DNA from: Saccharibacillus sacchari DSM 19268
GTDB taxonomy: Bacteria > Bacillota > Bacilli > Paenibacillales > Paenibacillaceae
NCBI RefSeq assembly: GCF_000585395.1
Contig: NZ_KK073875.1
Span: 4,164,600-4,228,599, forward strand
Length of the DNA stretch: 64,000 nt
Direction: 5' to 3'
The notes below the pieces were generated by a model. It was not told where the DNA came from and searched no databases. It saw only the letters and a program-made list of their open reading frames with translations. Within the stretch, counting starts at the first letter, position 1, and every line of letters begins with the position of its first letter. Both the position numbers and the translations under genes were made by a program. Positions 57,598-64,000 of the stretch are shown piece after piece.

Positions 57598-59295
57598 TCA
57601 ACGACGATTCCTTTCAAATTGATTCAAAAACTGCTCCAGCCGGTCGGCTTCCTCGCTGATTTCTTTGGCGTCCTGACGGTTCAAAGCCGCTTCGAAGCGC
57701 TGCATCGCCAGTCCGATCCACTCGCGCTCGTCGCCCAGACGTTCTTCATATAACCGATCTCCCCGCGCCAGCAGCAAGCGATTTTTCTCACGGTCTCTCG
57801 GGTGCATCTTCAACGTTGCCAACTGCGCCAACCGTCGTTCGATCTCTTCGCGGCTCATAACCCCCGGATTCTCCTCAATCACGATGCGATGCACGTCTTC
57901 CAATCCGATCGTTTTGACCTCGACTTCCAAAATGCCGTTGATATCGTAGGTATAACGGATATCGATATCCCGAATCCCGGTGGTTCCCGGCGGAAACTCC
58001 ACTTCCAGCTCGCCGAGCAGCAGGTTATTGGCGGCCAGACGACTTTCTCCCTGATAAATTTTGACGATGATCCGCCGCTGTTCCTCGTTTACGGTCGAAA
58101 ATCGTTTCACCCGGCTCACCGGAACAAACGTATTGCGGTCGATGATCGGGCTAAAATGGCCGCTTTCGTATTCGCCCGTTTCGTAAGCCATCGCGACTTC
58201 CGTGCCAAGCGTATACGGACACACGTCGGTCATGACCACGTCCTGAAGTTCTTCGCTGCGTTCCTTCATGCCTGCTTGAATCCCCGCGCCTACCGCAATC
58301 GTCTCATCGGGATCGATACTGGCGGCAGGCAGACGTCCGAACATGCGGCTGAGCATCGAATACACGACCGGCATACGCGAAGCACCGCCGACCATGACGA
58401 TTTCGTCAATCGCATTCGCATCAATGGAAGCATCGAGCAGCGCGCGTTCGATCGGTTTGCGCAGCCGCTCCACGAGCGGTTGCGTAAGCTTCTCGAACTT
58501 TTCGCGGTCGATACGCAGCTCCTTCGTCTCGCCGCCGATGCCCGCGCGCATCAAGATCGGCTGCTGTCTCGACAAGCCCTTTTTGCCCGACTCCGCCTGA
58601 TCCCGTAAAAAGGCCAGCGTTTTGCGCTCCAACGAAGAAGCCTCCGTGCCGAACGAAGCGAGGAAATGATCGACGATCACGTTCGTGAAATCTTCGCCGC
58701 CGAGATAATTGTCTCCCGCTACCGCTTTGACCTCCATCACGCCGTCGAACAGCTCCAGAATCGACACATCGAACGTGCCTCCTCCAAGGTCGAACACGAG
58801 AAACTGCGTTTCCGGCTTCTGCTGATGCAGCCCGTAAGCGATAGCCGCCGCCGTCGGCTCGTTGAGCAGGCGTTCGACTTTCAATCCCGCCAGTTCTCCC
58901 GCCATTCGGGTTGCTTTGCGCTGCGTATCGTTGAAATAAGCAGGTACGCTGATCACGGCTTCCGTCACGGGCTCGCCCAGATAGTTCTCGGCATCGGCTT
59001 TCAGCGCCCGAAGCACCAGCGCCGACAGTTCTTCCGCCCGGAAGCGCCGATCGCCCAGCCGGACTTCTTTGGCCGTACCCATATGACGCTTGAACGCAGC
59101 TGCCGTCATCAACGGATGCGTTAGCAGTCTTTCCTGCGCGATCCGTCCTACCAGAATATCGCCGTTGTCGTCCACGCCGACGACAGACGGGATCAAGCGT
59201 TCGCCCAAAACGTTGGGAATCAGCTCGGCGCGGCCGTTTTTCCAGACCGAGACGGCGCTATTGGTCGTACCCAGATCGATTCCGATAATGGTCAT
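57598..59295 (-). CDS. hscC: Hsp70 family chaperone, HscC type
   Basis: This is a 565-residue Hsp70. The ATPase domain begins IIGIDLGTTNSAVSV, has ERLLNEPTAAAIAYG and FDLGGGTFDVSIL, and ends about 370 with GGASRMPVVYSML. The substrate domain (about 380-565) is short, without the long C-terminal lid of DnaK, so the size matches HscC (about 556) rather than DnaK. GGTGGAG precedes the ATG at 59295. It heads a three-gene operon with the J/TPR and DUF1266 genes. HscC proteins are specialised chaperones of little-known substrates. Confidence 0.92.
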   Translation of the reverse strand: MTIIGIDLGTTNSAVSVWKNGRAELIPNVLGERLIPSVVGVDDNGDILVGRIAQERLLTHPLMTAAAFKRHMGTAKEVRLGDRRFRAEELSALVLRALKADAENYLGEPVTEAVISVPAYFNDTQRKATRMAGELAGLKVERLLNEPTAAAIAYGLHQQKPETQFLVFDLGGGTFDVSILELFDGVMEVKAVAGDNYLGGEDFTNVIVDHFLASFGTEASSLERKTLAFLRDQAESGKKGLSRQQPILMRAGIGGETKELRIDREKFEKLTQPLVERLRKPIERALLDASIDANAIDEIVMVGGASRMPVVYSMLSRMFGRLPAASIDPDETIAVGAGIQAGMKERSEELQDVVMTDVCPYTLGTEVAMAYETGEYESGHFSPIIDRNTFVPVSRVKRFSTVNEEQRRIIVKIYQGESRLAANNLLLGELEVEFPPGTTGIRDIDIRYTYDINGILEVEVKTIGLEDVHRIVIEENPGVMSREEIERRLAQLATLKMHPRDREKNRLLLARGDRLYEERLGDEREWIGLAMQRFEAALNRQDAKEISEEADRLEQFLNQFERNRR

Positions 59296-59402
59296 GATTA
59301 TTCTCCACCGTTTCTTTGTATGGGATATGAACAATGTATGATTCCCAGTTTAACAGCACAGTCCTAATTTCGACAAATGAGCGAAAACTCTTCTTTTCCT
59401 AT

Positions 59403-59442
59403 AAAAAAAGAAACTTCAGGCTGACCTGCCGAAGTTTCTTTG
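59403..59442 (-). terminator. Terminator of the amino-acid permease gene
   Basis: AAAGAAACTTC (59407-59417) pairs with GAAGTTTCTTT (59431-59441) and is followed by TTTTTTT on the minus strand. Confidence 0.85.
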
Positions 59443-59464
59443 CATGATTTCGATTTTGACTTTC

Positions 59465-60898
59465 TTAAGAAGCTTTCGTTCCCGCGCTCTCCGTCTTATC
59501 CGATTCTCGTAGCTGCTTGCGCAGCAGCGGATAGAACACGATCCCGCTAGCCAGCAGCAGCACGCCGAACCCGAACGTTTTCCAATCGCCCATCCCCGCA
59601 TAAACGACCCACACGGAATAAATGGTAGCCAAAACCGCAACGATGCCGTCCGTGCGGCGCTCGCGCGCTTTTGCATAACCTTCGCCCGTCAAAGTCAGTT
59701 TAAGCTGGTAAACGGAAGCGATCAGATACGGGACCAGATACGCAAGCGTCGCGACCACGATGATGAAGTCGAACGCCTGAGAAATCGAACCGGAGATCGT
59801 CGAGAAAATCAGCAGTTGGCCGAGCGCGTTCGAGATCCATAGCGACAGCTTCGGCATGCCTTTGTCGTTTTCCCGTTTAAAAGGCTGAAGAAAAACGCGC
59901 TGCTTGGCCGCTTCGTACGGAACTTCGGCGCTCAGCAGCACCCAACCAATCGTCGATCCGATCAAACTGATCAGACCCAGCGCCGCCAGCAGATAACCGC
60001 CGTAAGGTCCGAGTACAGCCGTCATCGCGTCGACCAGCGGATTTTGCGACTGCATCAATTGTTCTTTCGGCAAAAGTCCCATGGTCAGAATACTGATGCC
60101 GACGTATAGCACGATCGCGATCAGCAGTCCGGCAAACGTCGCCCGGCTGACATCCTTTTTCCGCTTGGCGCGTGCCGCGAACACGGTTGCCGACTCTACG
60201 CCGATAAACGCCCACAACGTCACGACCGCCGCCGCATTGATCTGCGACAACAGCGATGCCGAACGGCCCTCCGCATCGATATGCGCCGCCGCGAACTGTC
60301 CCATCGTCGAAGATTGAAAAGCAAACAAAGCAATGATAATGAACAAAGCAAAACCGATGACTTTCGTTGCCGTCGCAATCAGGTTCAACCGTCCGGCTCC
60401 TTCGATTCCCCGCAATGCCAAAAAGTGAGTTCCCCACAGCAGCAGCGAGCATACGACGAAGTTCAAGCCATGCCCGATCGTCAATTCGAAGCTCCCGATG
60501 TTAAGCAGCACGCTCGCGCTGTTCATGATCGGGAAGAACGTCGATAAGTAGCTGGCGAATGTCGTGATGACGGCCACGAAGCCCGCAATATTGCCGATCC
60601 AGTAACCCCAGCTCGACATGAATCCCGACAGCAGCGACAACGCCGGGCTGTTCGGGAACAATTCCTTTGCATAAATCTGCGGTCCGCCGTTCAATTCGGG
60701 TTTGCGCAACGCCAAATTGCCGAATACGAGCGCCAGCATCAATACCCCAAAGCCCGTTACGGCCCAAGCCAATACCGTACCTGCCGGACTTGCCGCTTCC
60801 GCCAGCGAACGCGGCAGCATGAAAATCCCTGATCCGACCATATTCCCCACGACCAAAGCCGTCAGTACCCAAAATCCCAATGTCTTTCCCTTGCTCAA
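59465..60898 (-). CDS. APC superfamily basic amino acid antiporter
   Basis: This is a 477-residue transporter with about 12-13 helices, of the arginine/ornithine (ArcD/APA) branch of the APC superfamily. The opening TALVVGNMVGSGIFMLPRSL is the family's substrate-site helix. WAFIGVESATVFAARAKRKKDV and EVPYEAAKQRVFLQPFKREN match its later loops. The TTG at 60898 follows AAAAGGGG by 8 bases; the ATG at 60922 has no good site. It is monocistronic. Exchange of arginine, lysine or ornithine is likely but unproven. Confidence 0.9.
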   Translation of the reverse strand: MSKGKTLGFWVLTALVVGNMVGSGIFMLPRSLAEAASPAGTVLAWAVTGFGVLMLALVFGNLALRKPELNGGPQIYAKELFPNSPALSLLSGFMSSWGYWIGNIAGFVAVITTFASYLSTFFPIMNSASVLLNIGSFELTIGHGLNFVVCSLLLWGTHFLALRGIEGAGRLNLIATATKVIGFALFIIIALFAFQSSTMGQFAAAHIDAEGRSASLLSQINAAAVVTLWAFIGVESATVFAARAKRKKDVSRATFAGLLIAIVLYVGISILTMGLLPKEQLMQSQNPLVDAMTAVLGPYGGYLLAALGLISLIGSTIGWVLLSAEVPYEAAKQRVFLQPFKRENDKGMPKLSLWISNALGQLLIFSTISGSISQAFDFIIVVATLAYLVPYLIASVYQLKLTLTGEGYAKARERRTDGIVAVLATIYSVWVVYAGMGDWKTFGFGVLLLASGIVFYPLLRKQLRESDKTESAGTKAS

Positions 60899-61026
60899 CA
60901 AAATTACCCCTTTTCCATCCATGCTCTATCTCTGTACCAGGGAGACGCAAAAAAGCATCCCGGCCTTTCATTATACACTTTTCTCTGGTAAAGCGAAAGA
61001 GTAAAAGACAAAGAACAGAAACGAAA

Positions 61027-61056
61027 TTGTACGAAGGCGCTTTCGTCCTGTAGAAT
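61027..61056 (+). promoter_or_regulatory. Sigma-A promoter of the PH-domain gene
   Basis: TTGTAC (61027-61032) and TAGAAT (61051-61056) are separated by 18 bp, 30 bp upstream of the start codon. Confidence 0.65.
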
Positions 61057-61086
61057 AAACGGGAGATCAATGATTCGGAGGCGGGT

Positions 61087-61545
61087 ATGAATAATCGATA
61101 CAAAAGCGAAAAAGACGTATTTTTCTTCACAATGAATTGGGCCATTATCATCGCGCTGCTGATTCTGGTCTGGATGGGCCTCTCGACCGGAGGTTCGCTG
61201 CTGTTCATTCCGATGTGGCTGCTCATTTTGATGTTTGTCGTATCCACCTGGTATATGACCAACTACGAGATCGATAAAGGGCATTTGCGCGTGCGCTCGG
61301 GACCGCTGAATTGGAATATTCCGATCGACAAGATCGAGAAGATTCGGCGCAAGCGCAGCATGAGTTCGGGTCCAGCGCATTCGCGCAGTCGGCTGGAGAT
61401 CACGTACGCGGGCGGCAGCATGTTGATTTCTCCGGTGCGGGAAGAGGAATTTTTGAAGCAGTTGAAGGGGATTAACCGGAAGATCGCAATCGATGTGCCG
61501 GATGTGAAGAAGGATGACGGCGCGAAAAAAAACCTTTCCCGATAA
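61087..61545 (+). CDS. Membrane protein with bacterial PH-like domain
   Basis: This is a 152-residue protein with two N-terminal transmembrane helices (about 17-34 and 40-58). A PH-like domain of the YdbT/DUF304 type follows (YEIDKGHLRVRSGPLNWNI, IPIDKIEKIRRKRSM, LISPVREEEFLKQLKGIN). GGAGGCGGG precedes the ATG. It is a single gene with its own promoter and terminator. Function is unknown; such proteins are widespread in Bacillales. Confidence 0.82.
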   Translation: MNNRYKSEKDVFFFTMNWAIIIALLILVWMGLSTGGSLLFIPMWLLILMFVVSTWYMTNYEIDKGHLRVRSGPLNWNIPIDKIEKIRRKRSMSSGPAHSRSRLEITYAGGSMLISPVREEEFLKQLKGINRKIAIDVPDVKKDDGAKKNLSR

Positions 61546-61557
61546 GGGGAAGGTTTT
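61526..61557 (+). terminator. Terminator of the PH-domain gene
   Basis: AACCTTTCCC pairs with GGGGAAGGTT around a four- to five-base loop, followed by TTCTTCGTTTT. It overlaps the last codons of the gene. Confidence 0.75.
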
Positions 61558-61588
61558 CTTCGTTTTGAGGGGGTGGTTCGTTTGGGAT

Positions 61589-61740
61589 GCGCTGCGGGAG
61601 AAATTGCCAGCGTAGGCTTCCGAAGTGCATTTCTTCGAAATGCTTAACAAGGCGCTGTCTCACTCGGAAAACTGGATTAAATTTTTAGTAGAAGTTTTCC
61701 GAGTTCAAAGGCGCCTTTCACTGAATTTCTCCCTCCGCTC
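61589..61740 (-). repeat. Repeat family B, copy 3 (long-hairpin element)
   Basis: The same element as at 32005 and 39616, in reverse orientation. The inner arms are CTCGGAAAAC (61663-61672) and GTTTTCCGAG (61694-61703), and the outer arms are GCGGGAGAAATT and AATTTCTCCCTCCGC. An extra perfect hairpin GCATTTC-TTC-GAAATGC (61627-61643) sits in the arm where the other copies read AATTCGTT. It lies between convergent genes. Confidence 0.82.
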
Positions 61741-61842
61741 ACTTCGTCTCCCAGACCACTCTCTCAAAAGATGCAAGCTTTTGGGTGTTGTAAAAAAGAG
61801 CTTTCTTTTTCGGCTTTATTGGCCTTCAAAGATTAGACTTTG

Positions 61843-63012
61843 CTAGTTTTCGAATTCGTTCAGACTGACCCAGCGTTTTTCAGCAGCAGAGCGCTCAACG
61901 GCTTCCAGCACGGCTTGGCATTTCACGCCGTCCGCGAAGTTGGGAACGGGTTGGCGGTCTTCGGCGATTGCTTTCATGAGTTCATGCACTTCATGGGTTA
62001 CGGTGTGTTCGTAGCCGATGGTGTGGCCTGCGGGCCACCAAGCGTGCATGTAGTCGTGCGCAGCGTCGGTGGCAAGTACGCGGCGGAAGCCTTGGACGTC
62101 TTCGGCGTCTTCGGAGAAAAAGACTTCCAGTTCGTTCATCCGCTCGAAGTCGAAACGGACGCTGCCGAGGCTGCCGTTGATTTCGAACGAATTGGTGCTG
62201 CGATGGCCGTTGGCGAAGCGGGTCGCTTCGAATGTGCCTAATGCGCCGTTTTGGAAACGTGCCATGAACATAGCGGCATCATCAACTGTAACTTGACCGC
62301 GAGGGCCTTCGGTACTGCCTTTTGCGGTGAGTCCGGTCATTTCGGTCGGCATCGGGCGTTCTTTGATGAAGGTCTCGGTCATGCCGATGACTTCATCGAA
62401 CTCGCCGACGAGGTAGCGGGCCATGTCGATGGTATGCGCGCCCAGATCGCCGAGCGAACCGGAACCGGCGATTTCTTTTTGCAAACGCCAGACGAGCGGG
62501 AAATCCGGGTCCATGATCCAATCTTGCAGGAAAAGACCGCGGAAATGATAAATTTTGCCCAGTCTGCCCTCTTCGATCAACTTTTTCGCCAATCGTACAG
62601 CCGGAGCGAAACGATAGTTGAAGCCGACCATATGCTTAACGCCGGCGGCTTCTGCGGCGGCCAGCATTTCTTTGGCATCGGCAAGGCTTAACGCCAGCGG
62701 CTTCTCGCAAAAGATATGTTTGCCCGCGGCAGCGGCGGCGAGCGCAATTTCCTTGTGCGCATCGCTCGGAGCGTTGATGTCGACCAAGTCGATATCTTCC
62801 CTGCTCACAAGCTGACGCCAATCAGTCTCGACGCTTTCCCAACCGAATTGCTCGCCTGCCGCGCGTACCGCTTCCGCATCCCGTCCGCAAATCGCAGTCA
62901 TCACAGGTTTAGGGACATCCGGCAAAAACATAGGCACCGCTCGATATGCGTTGCTATGCGCTTTGCCCATAAATTTGTATCCGATCATGCCAACATTTAC
63001 GAAATTGTTCAA
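61843..63012 (-). CDS. Gfo/Idh/MocA family oxidoreductase
   Basis: This is a 389-residue NAD(P)-dependent sugar or cyclitol dehydrogenase. The Rossmann entry is VGMIGYKFMGKAHSNAYRAV, and the conserved IFCEKPLALSLADAKEML gives the catalytic Lys of the EKP motif. GDLGAHTIDMARYLVGEFDE carries the substrate-site His. GGAG lies 7 bases before the TTG at 63012, so the longer frame to 63306, which runs into repeat A copy 3, is rejected. It is monocistronic. The substrate (an inositol or aldose) is unknown. Confidence 0.92.
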   Translation of the reverse strand: MNNFVNVGMIGYKFMGKAHSNAYRAVPMFLPDVPKPVMTAICGRDAEAVRAAGEQFGWESVETDWRQLVSREDIDLVDINAPSDAHKEIALAAAAAGKHIFCEKPLALSLADAKEMLAAAEAAGVKHMVGFNYRFAPAVRLAKKLIEEGRLGKIYHFRGLFLQDWIMDPDFPLVWRLQKEIAGSGSLGDLGAHTIDMARYLVGEFDEVIGMTETFIKERPMPTEMTGLTAKGSTEGPRGQVTVDDAAMFMARFQNGALGTFEATRFANGHRSTNSFEINGSLGSVRFDFERMNELEVFFSEDAEDVQGFRRVLATDAAHDYMHAWWPAGHTIGYEHTVTHEVHELMKAIAEDRQPVPNFADGVKCQAVLEAVERSAAEKRWVSLNEFEN

Positions 63013-63148
63013 GAAAGTTCTCCACCCTTCCGGCATCCGCCAATCTCTGATATCGCTTTCATATATATTGTAGCGAAAAGAGCCTGCCAAAGAAAGTTTT
63101 ATAGATATAGGCAGATTTTCAATGAAATAACGCGGCTTTTGGCATAAC

Positions 63149-63182
63149 AAAAACGGCCTCCTGTTTGTCAGGGGCCGTTTTT
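63149..63182. terminator. Bidirectional terminator hairpin
   Basis: AAAAACGGCC pairs with GGCCGTTTTT around a 14-base loop (TCCTGTTTGTCAGG, itself self-complementary at CCTG/CAGG). It lies upstream of the oxidoreductase gene and downstream of the LysR-type gene. Confidence 0.88.
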
Positions 63183-63204
63183 CGCCGAAATAATCGTTTT
63201 TATC

Positions 63205-63405
63205 TAGGGCGGTACGCAAACTCAACGCCATGCATCTTGACCTGCCTTTTCGCCCTCTTCTGGATTCGTACTTAAACCGTGTACGATTCCAGCGACGCGG
63301 CGTCATTTTCCCTTGACGTGCCCCGGCACGCCTTCGGAAAAATTCCTTGCCGAGAACGAAAATTCAGCTCAATCTGCTCCTGACGGAGTTTGCGCACACG
63401 CCCTA
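63205..63405 (-). repeat. Repeat family A, copy 3 (with an inserted hairpin)
   Basis: The element is in reverse orientation to copies 1 and 2. Its ends are TAGGGCG-GTACGCAAACTC and the matching right arm, with TA at both ends. It is 201 bp because of an extra ~37-bp inverted repeat (CTGGATTCGTAC at 63260-63271 and GTACGATTCCAG at 63281-63292). The right end overlaps the 3' end of the LysR gene. Confidence 0.85.
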
Positions 63406-64000
63406 GCCAATGCGCGCGAAATGCCGGATTGCAGCTTGCTTCCGCGCAGCGCATCCTCATCGCCGTGACCGGACAATGGAGACGCCGCCAATTCCCCTTC
63501 GCGCACCAGATCTCCGAAGATCGAAGACAATTGACGGGTGATAGCCGAATCGTCCTGCCTAAGCGCGACCAGACTGGTCTGAAGCGCAAATTCGGACAAC
63601 TCGCGCACGCGCACAGGCGTCAAACGTCCTTCCCGTACTTCTTCGCGCGCGCAAACCGCAGGCAGGAATCCGATTCCCGCTCCGCGCAGGATCAGCTTTT
63701 TCGCCGTCTCGGAATTATCGACGTGGAACGCGATCTCCGGCGGCGATTCCAATGCTTCGAACGCGCGGTGAATACGAAGCCAATCGAGCGTTCCGCATTC
63801 GAAAAAGACGAGTTTGCGTTCCTGAAGTTCGTCTACCGATACCGATTCTTCGTTGGCGAACGGATGGTCCGAACGAACATACAAGTTGATCGGATCTTCG
63901 TAAAAAGCCGCGGTACGCAGCGACGGGTGCATTACTTTGCGGATAAACGCCACCTCGATCTCTCCCGCAAGCAGCCGCTTGACCAAGTCGTCCGTGCCGC
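63369..64000 (-). CDS. LysR family regulator, partial (substrate-binding domain)
   Basis: The 5' end lies beyond the window. The visible 3' part is the LysR substrate-binding domain: GEIEVAFIRKVM, YVRSDHPFANEESVSVDEL, KLVFFECGTLDW and KKLILRGAGIGFLPAVCAREEV. The helix-turn-helix is outside. The reading frame ends inside repeat A copy 3, so the last 12 residues or so (about ARACAQTPSGAD) and the stop codon are encoded by the element. This makes the C-terminus non-native in appearance. The target genes are unknown. Confidence 0.85.
   Translation of the reverse strand, partial: GTDDLVKRLLAGEIEVAFIRKVMHPSLRTAAFYEDPINLYVRSDHPFANEESVSVDELQERKLVFFECGTLDWLRIHRAFEALESPPEIAFHVDNSETAKKLILRGAGIGFLPAVCAREEVREGRLTPVRVRELSEFALQTSLVALRQDDSAITRQLSSIFGDLVREGELAASPLSGHGDEDALRGSKLQSGISRALARACAQTPSGAD

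Noticed and set aside
1-64000. CRISPR arrays, tRNA or rRNA genes
   Set aside because: No regularly spaced direct repeats and no tRNA cloverleaf or rRNA segment were recognised. The repeats found are dispersed families with inverted termini.

Overview
The window reads as the chromosome of a moderately GC-rich Gram-positive bacterium of the Paenibacillaceae (Paenibacillus or Saccharibacillus-like; the genus is a guess). The basis is strong AGGAGG-type ribosome binding sites with many TTG/GTG starts, sigma-A promoters with CcpA cre sites, an acuA/acuC-acsA locus arranged as in Bacillus, UPF0397/ECF vitamin-transporter genes, an ArsR-type sugar regulator beside a GH43 gene, and DUF4181/DUF418-type membrane proteins. 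No rRNA, tRNA, CRISPR array, prophage or intact transposase gene was seen.

Layout. 1-4 kb: a lipoprotein behind a MITE-like repeat, then a FAH-family hydrolase, a MerR regulator and an aldo/keto reductase. 4-7 kb: an operon joining an SPFH/band-7 membrane scaffold to an NAD-kinase-like protein, then an esterase. 7-15 kb: a SMI1/KNR4-HEAT protein, an unknown 563-aa protein, a DHA2-type drug exporter, an atypical SDR and an XRE-cupin regulator. 15-22.6 kb: a DUF418 membrane protein with a small partner, a MaoC hydratase, a succinate-semialdehyde dehydrogenase, a Rossmann dehydrogenase/methyltransferase operon and a divergent LuxR regulator. 23-29.5 kb: the acetyl-CoA synthetase control locus (acuC, acuA, acsA) with a decayed solute-binding-protein remnant, then two secreted proteins bracketed by a 52-bp duplication of the acsA 3' end. 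29.5-33 kb: a small membrane protein, PhzF, a TipA-like MerR regulator and an EEP-family phosphatase. 33-38 kb: a two-component system with an FtsX-type ABC exporter and a TIM-barrel protein. 38-44 kb: a sugar ABC importer, a GH43 enzyme and an ArsR-type regulator. 44-53 kb: a large TPR protein, an AraC/SDR pair, an ECF transporter and a CPBP protease. 53-61 kb: a broken GNAT gene, an HscC-type Hsp70/J-TPR/DUF1266 chaperone operon and an APC antiporter. 61-64 kb: a PH-like protein, a Gfo/Idh/MocA oxidoreductase and a partial LysR gene.

The most unusual content is in the non-coding DNA. Three dispersed repeat families occupy many of the intergenic gaps. Family A is a 164-bp MITE-like element with 20-bp terminal inverted repeats ending in TA; it has three good copies and one degenerate copy, and one copy supplies the stop codon of the LysR gene. 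Family B is a 130-150-bp element that folds into a long hairpin, with compensatory base changes between its three copies. Family C is a 109-bp palindrome-ended element with a shortened second copy that abuts the degenerate A copy. Other notable points are the acsA 3'-end duplication, an internal ribosome binding site in the TipA-like gene that predicts a short TipAS form, and two frameshifted genes.
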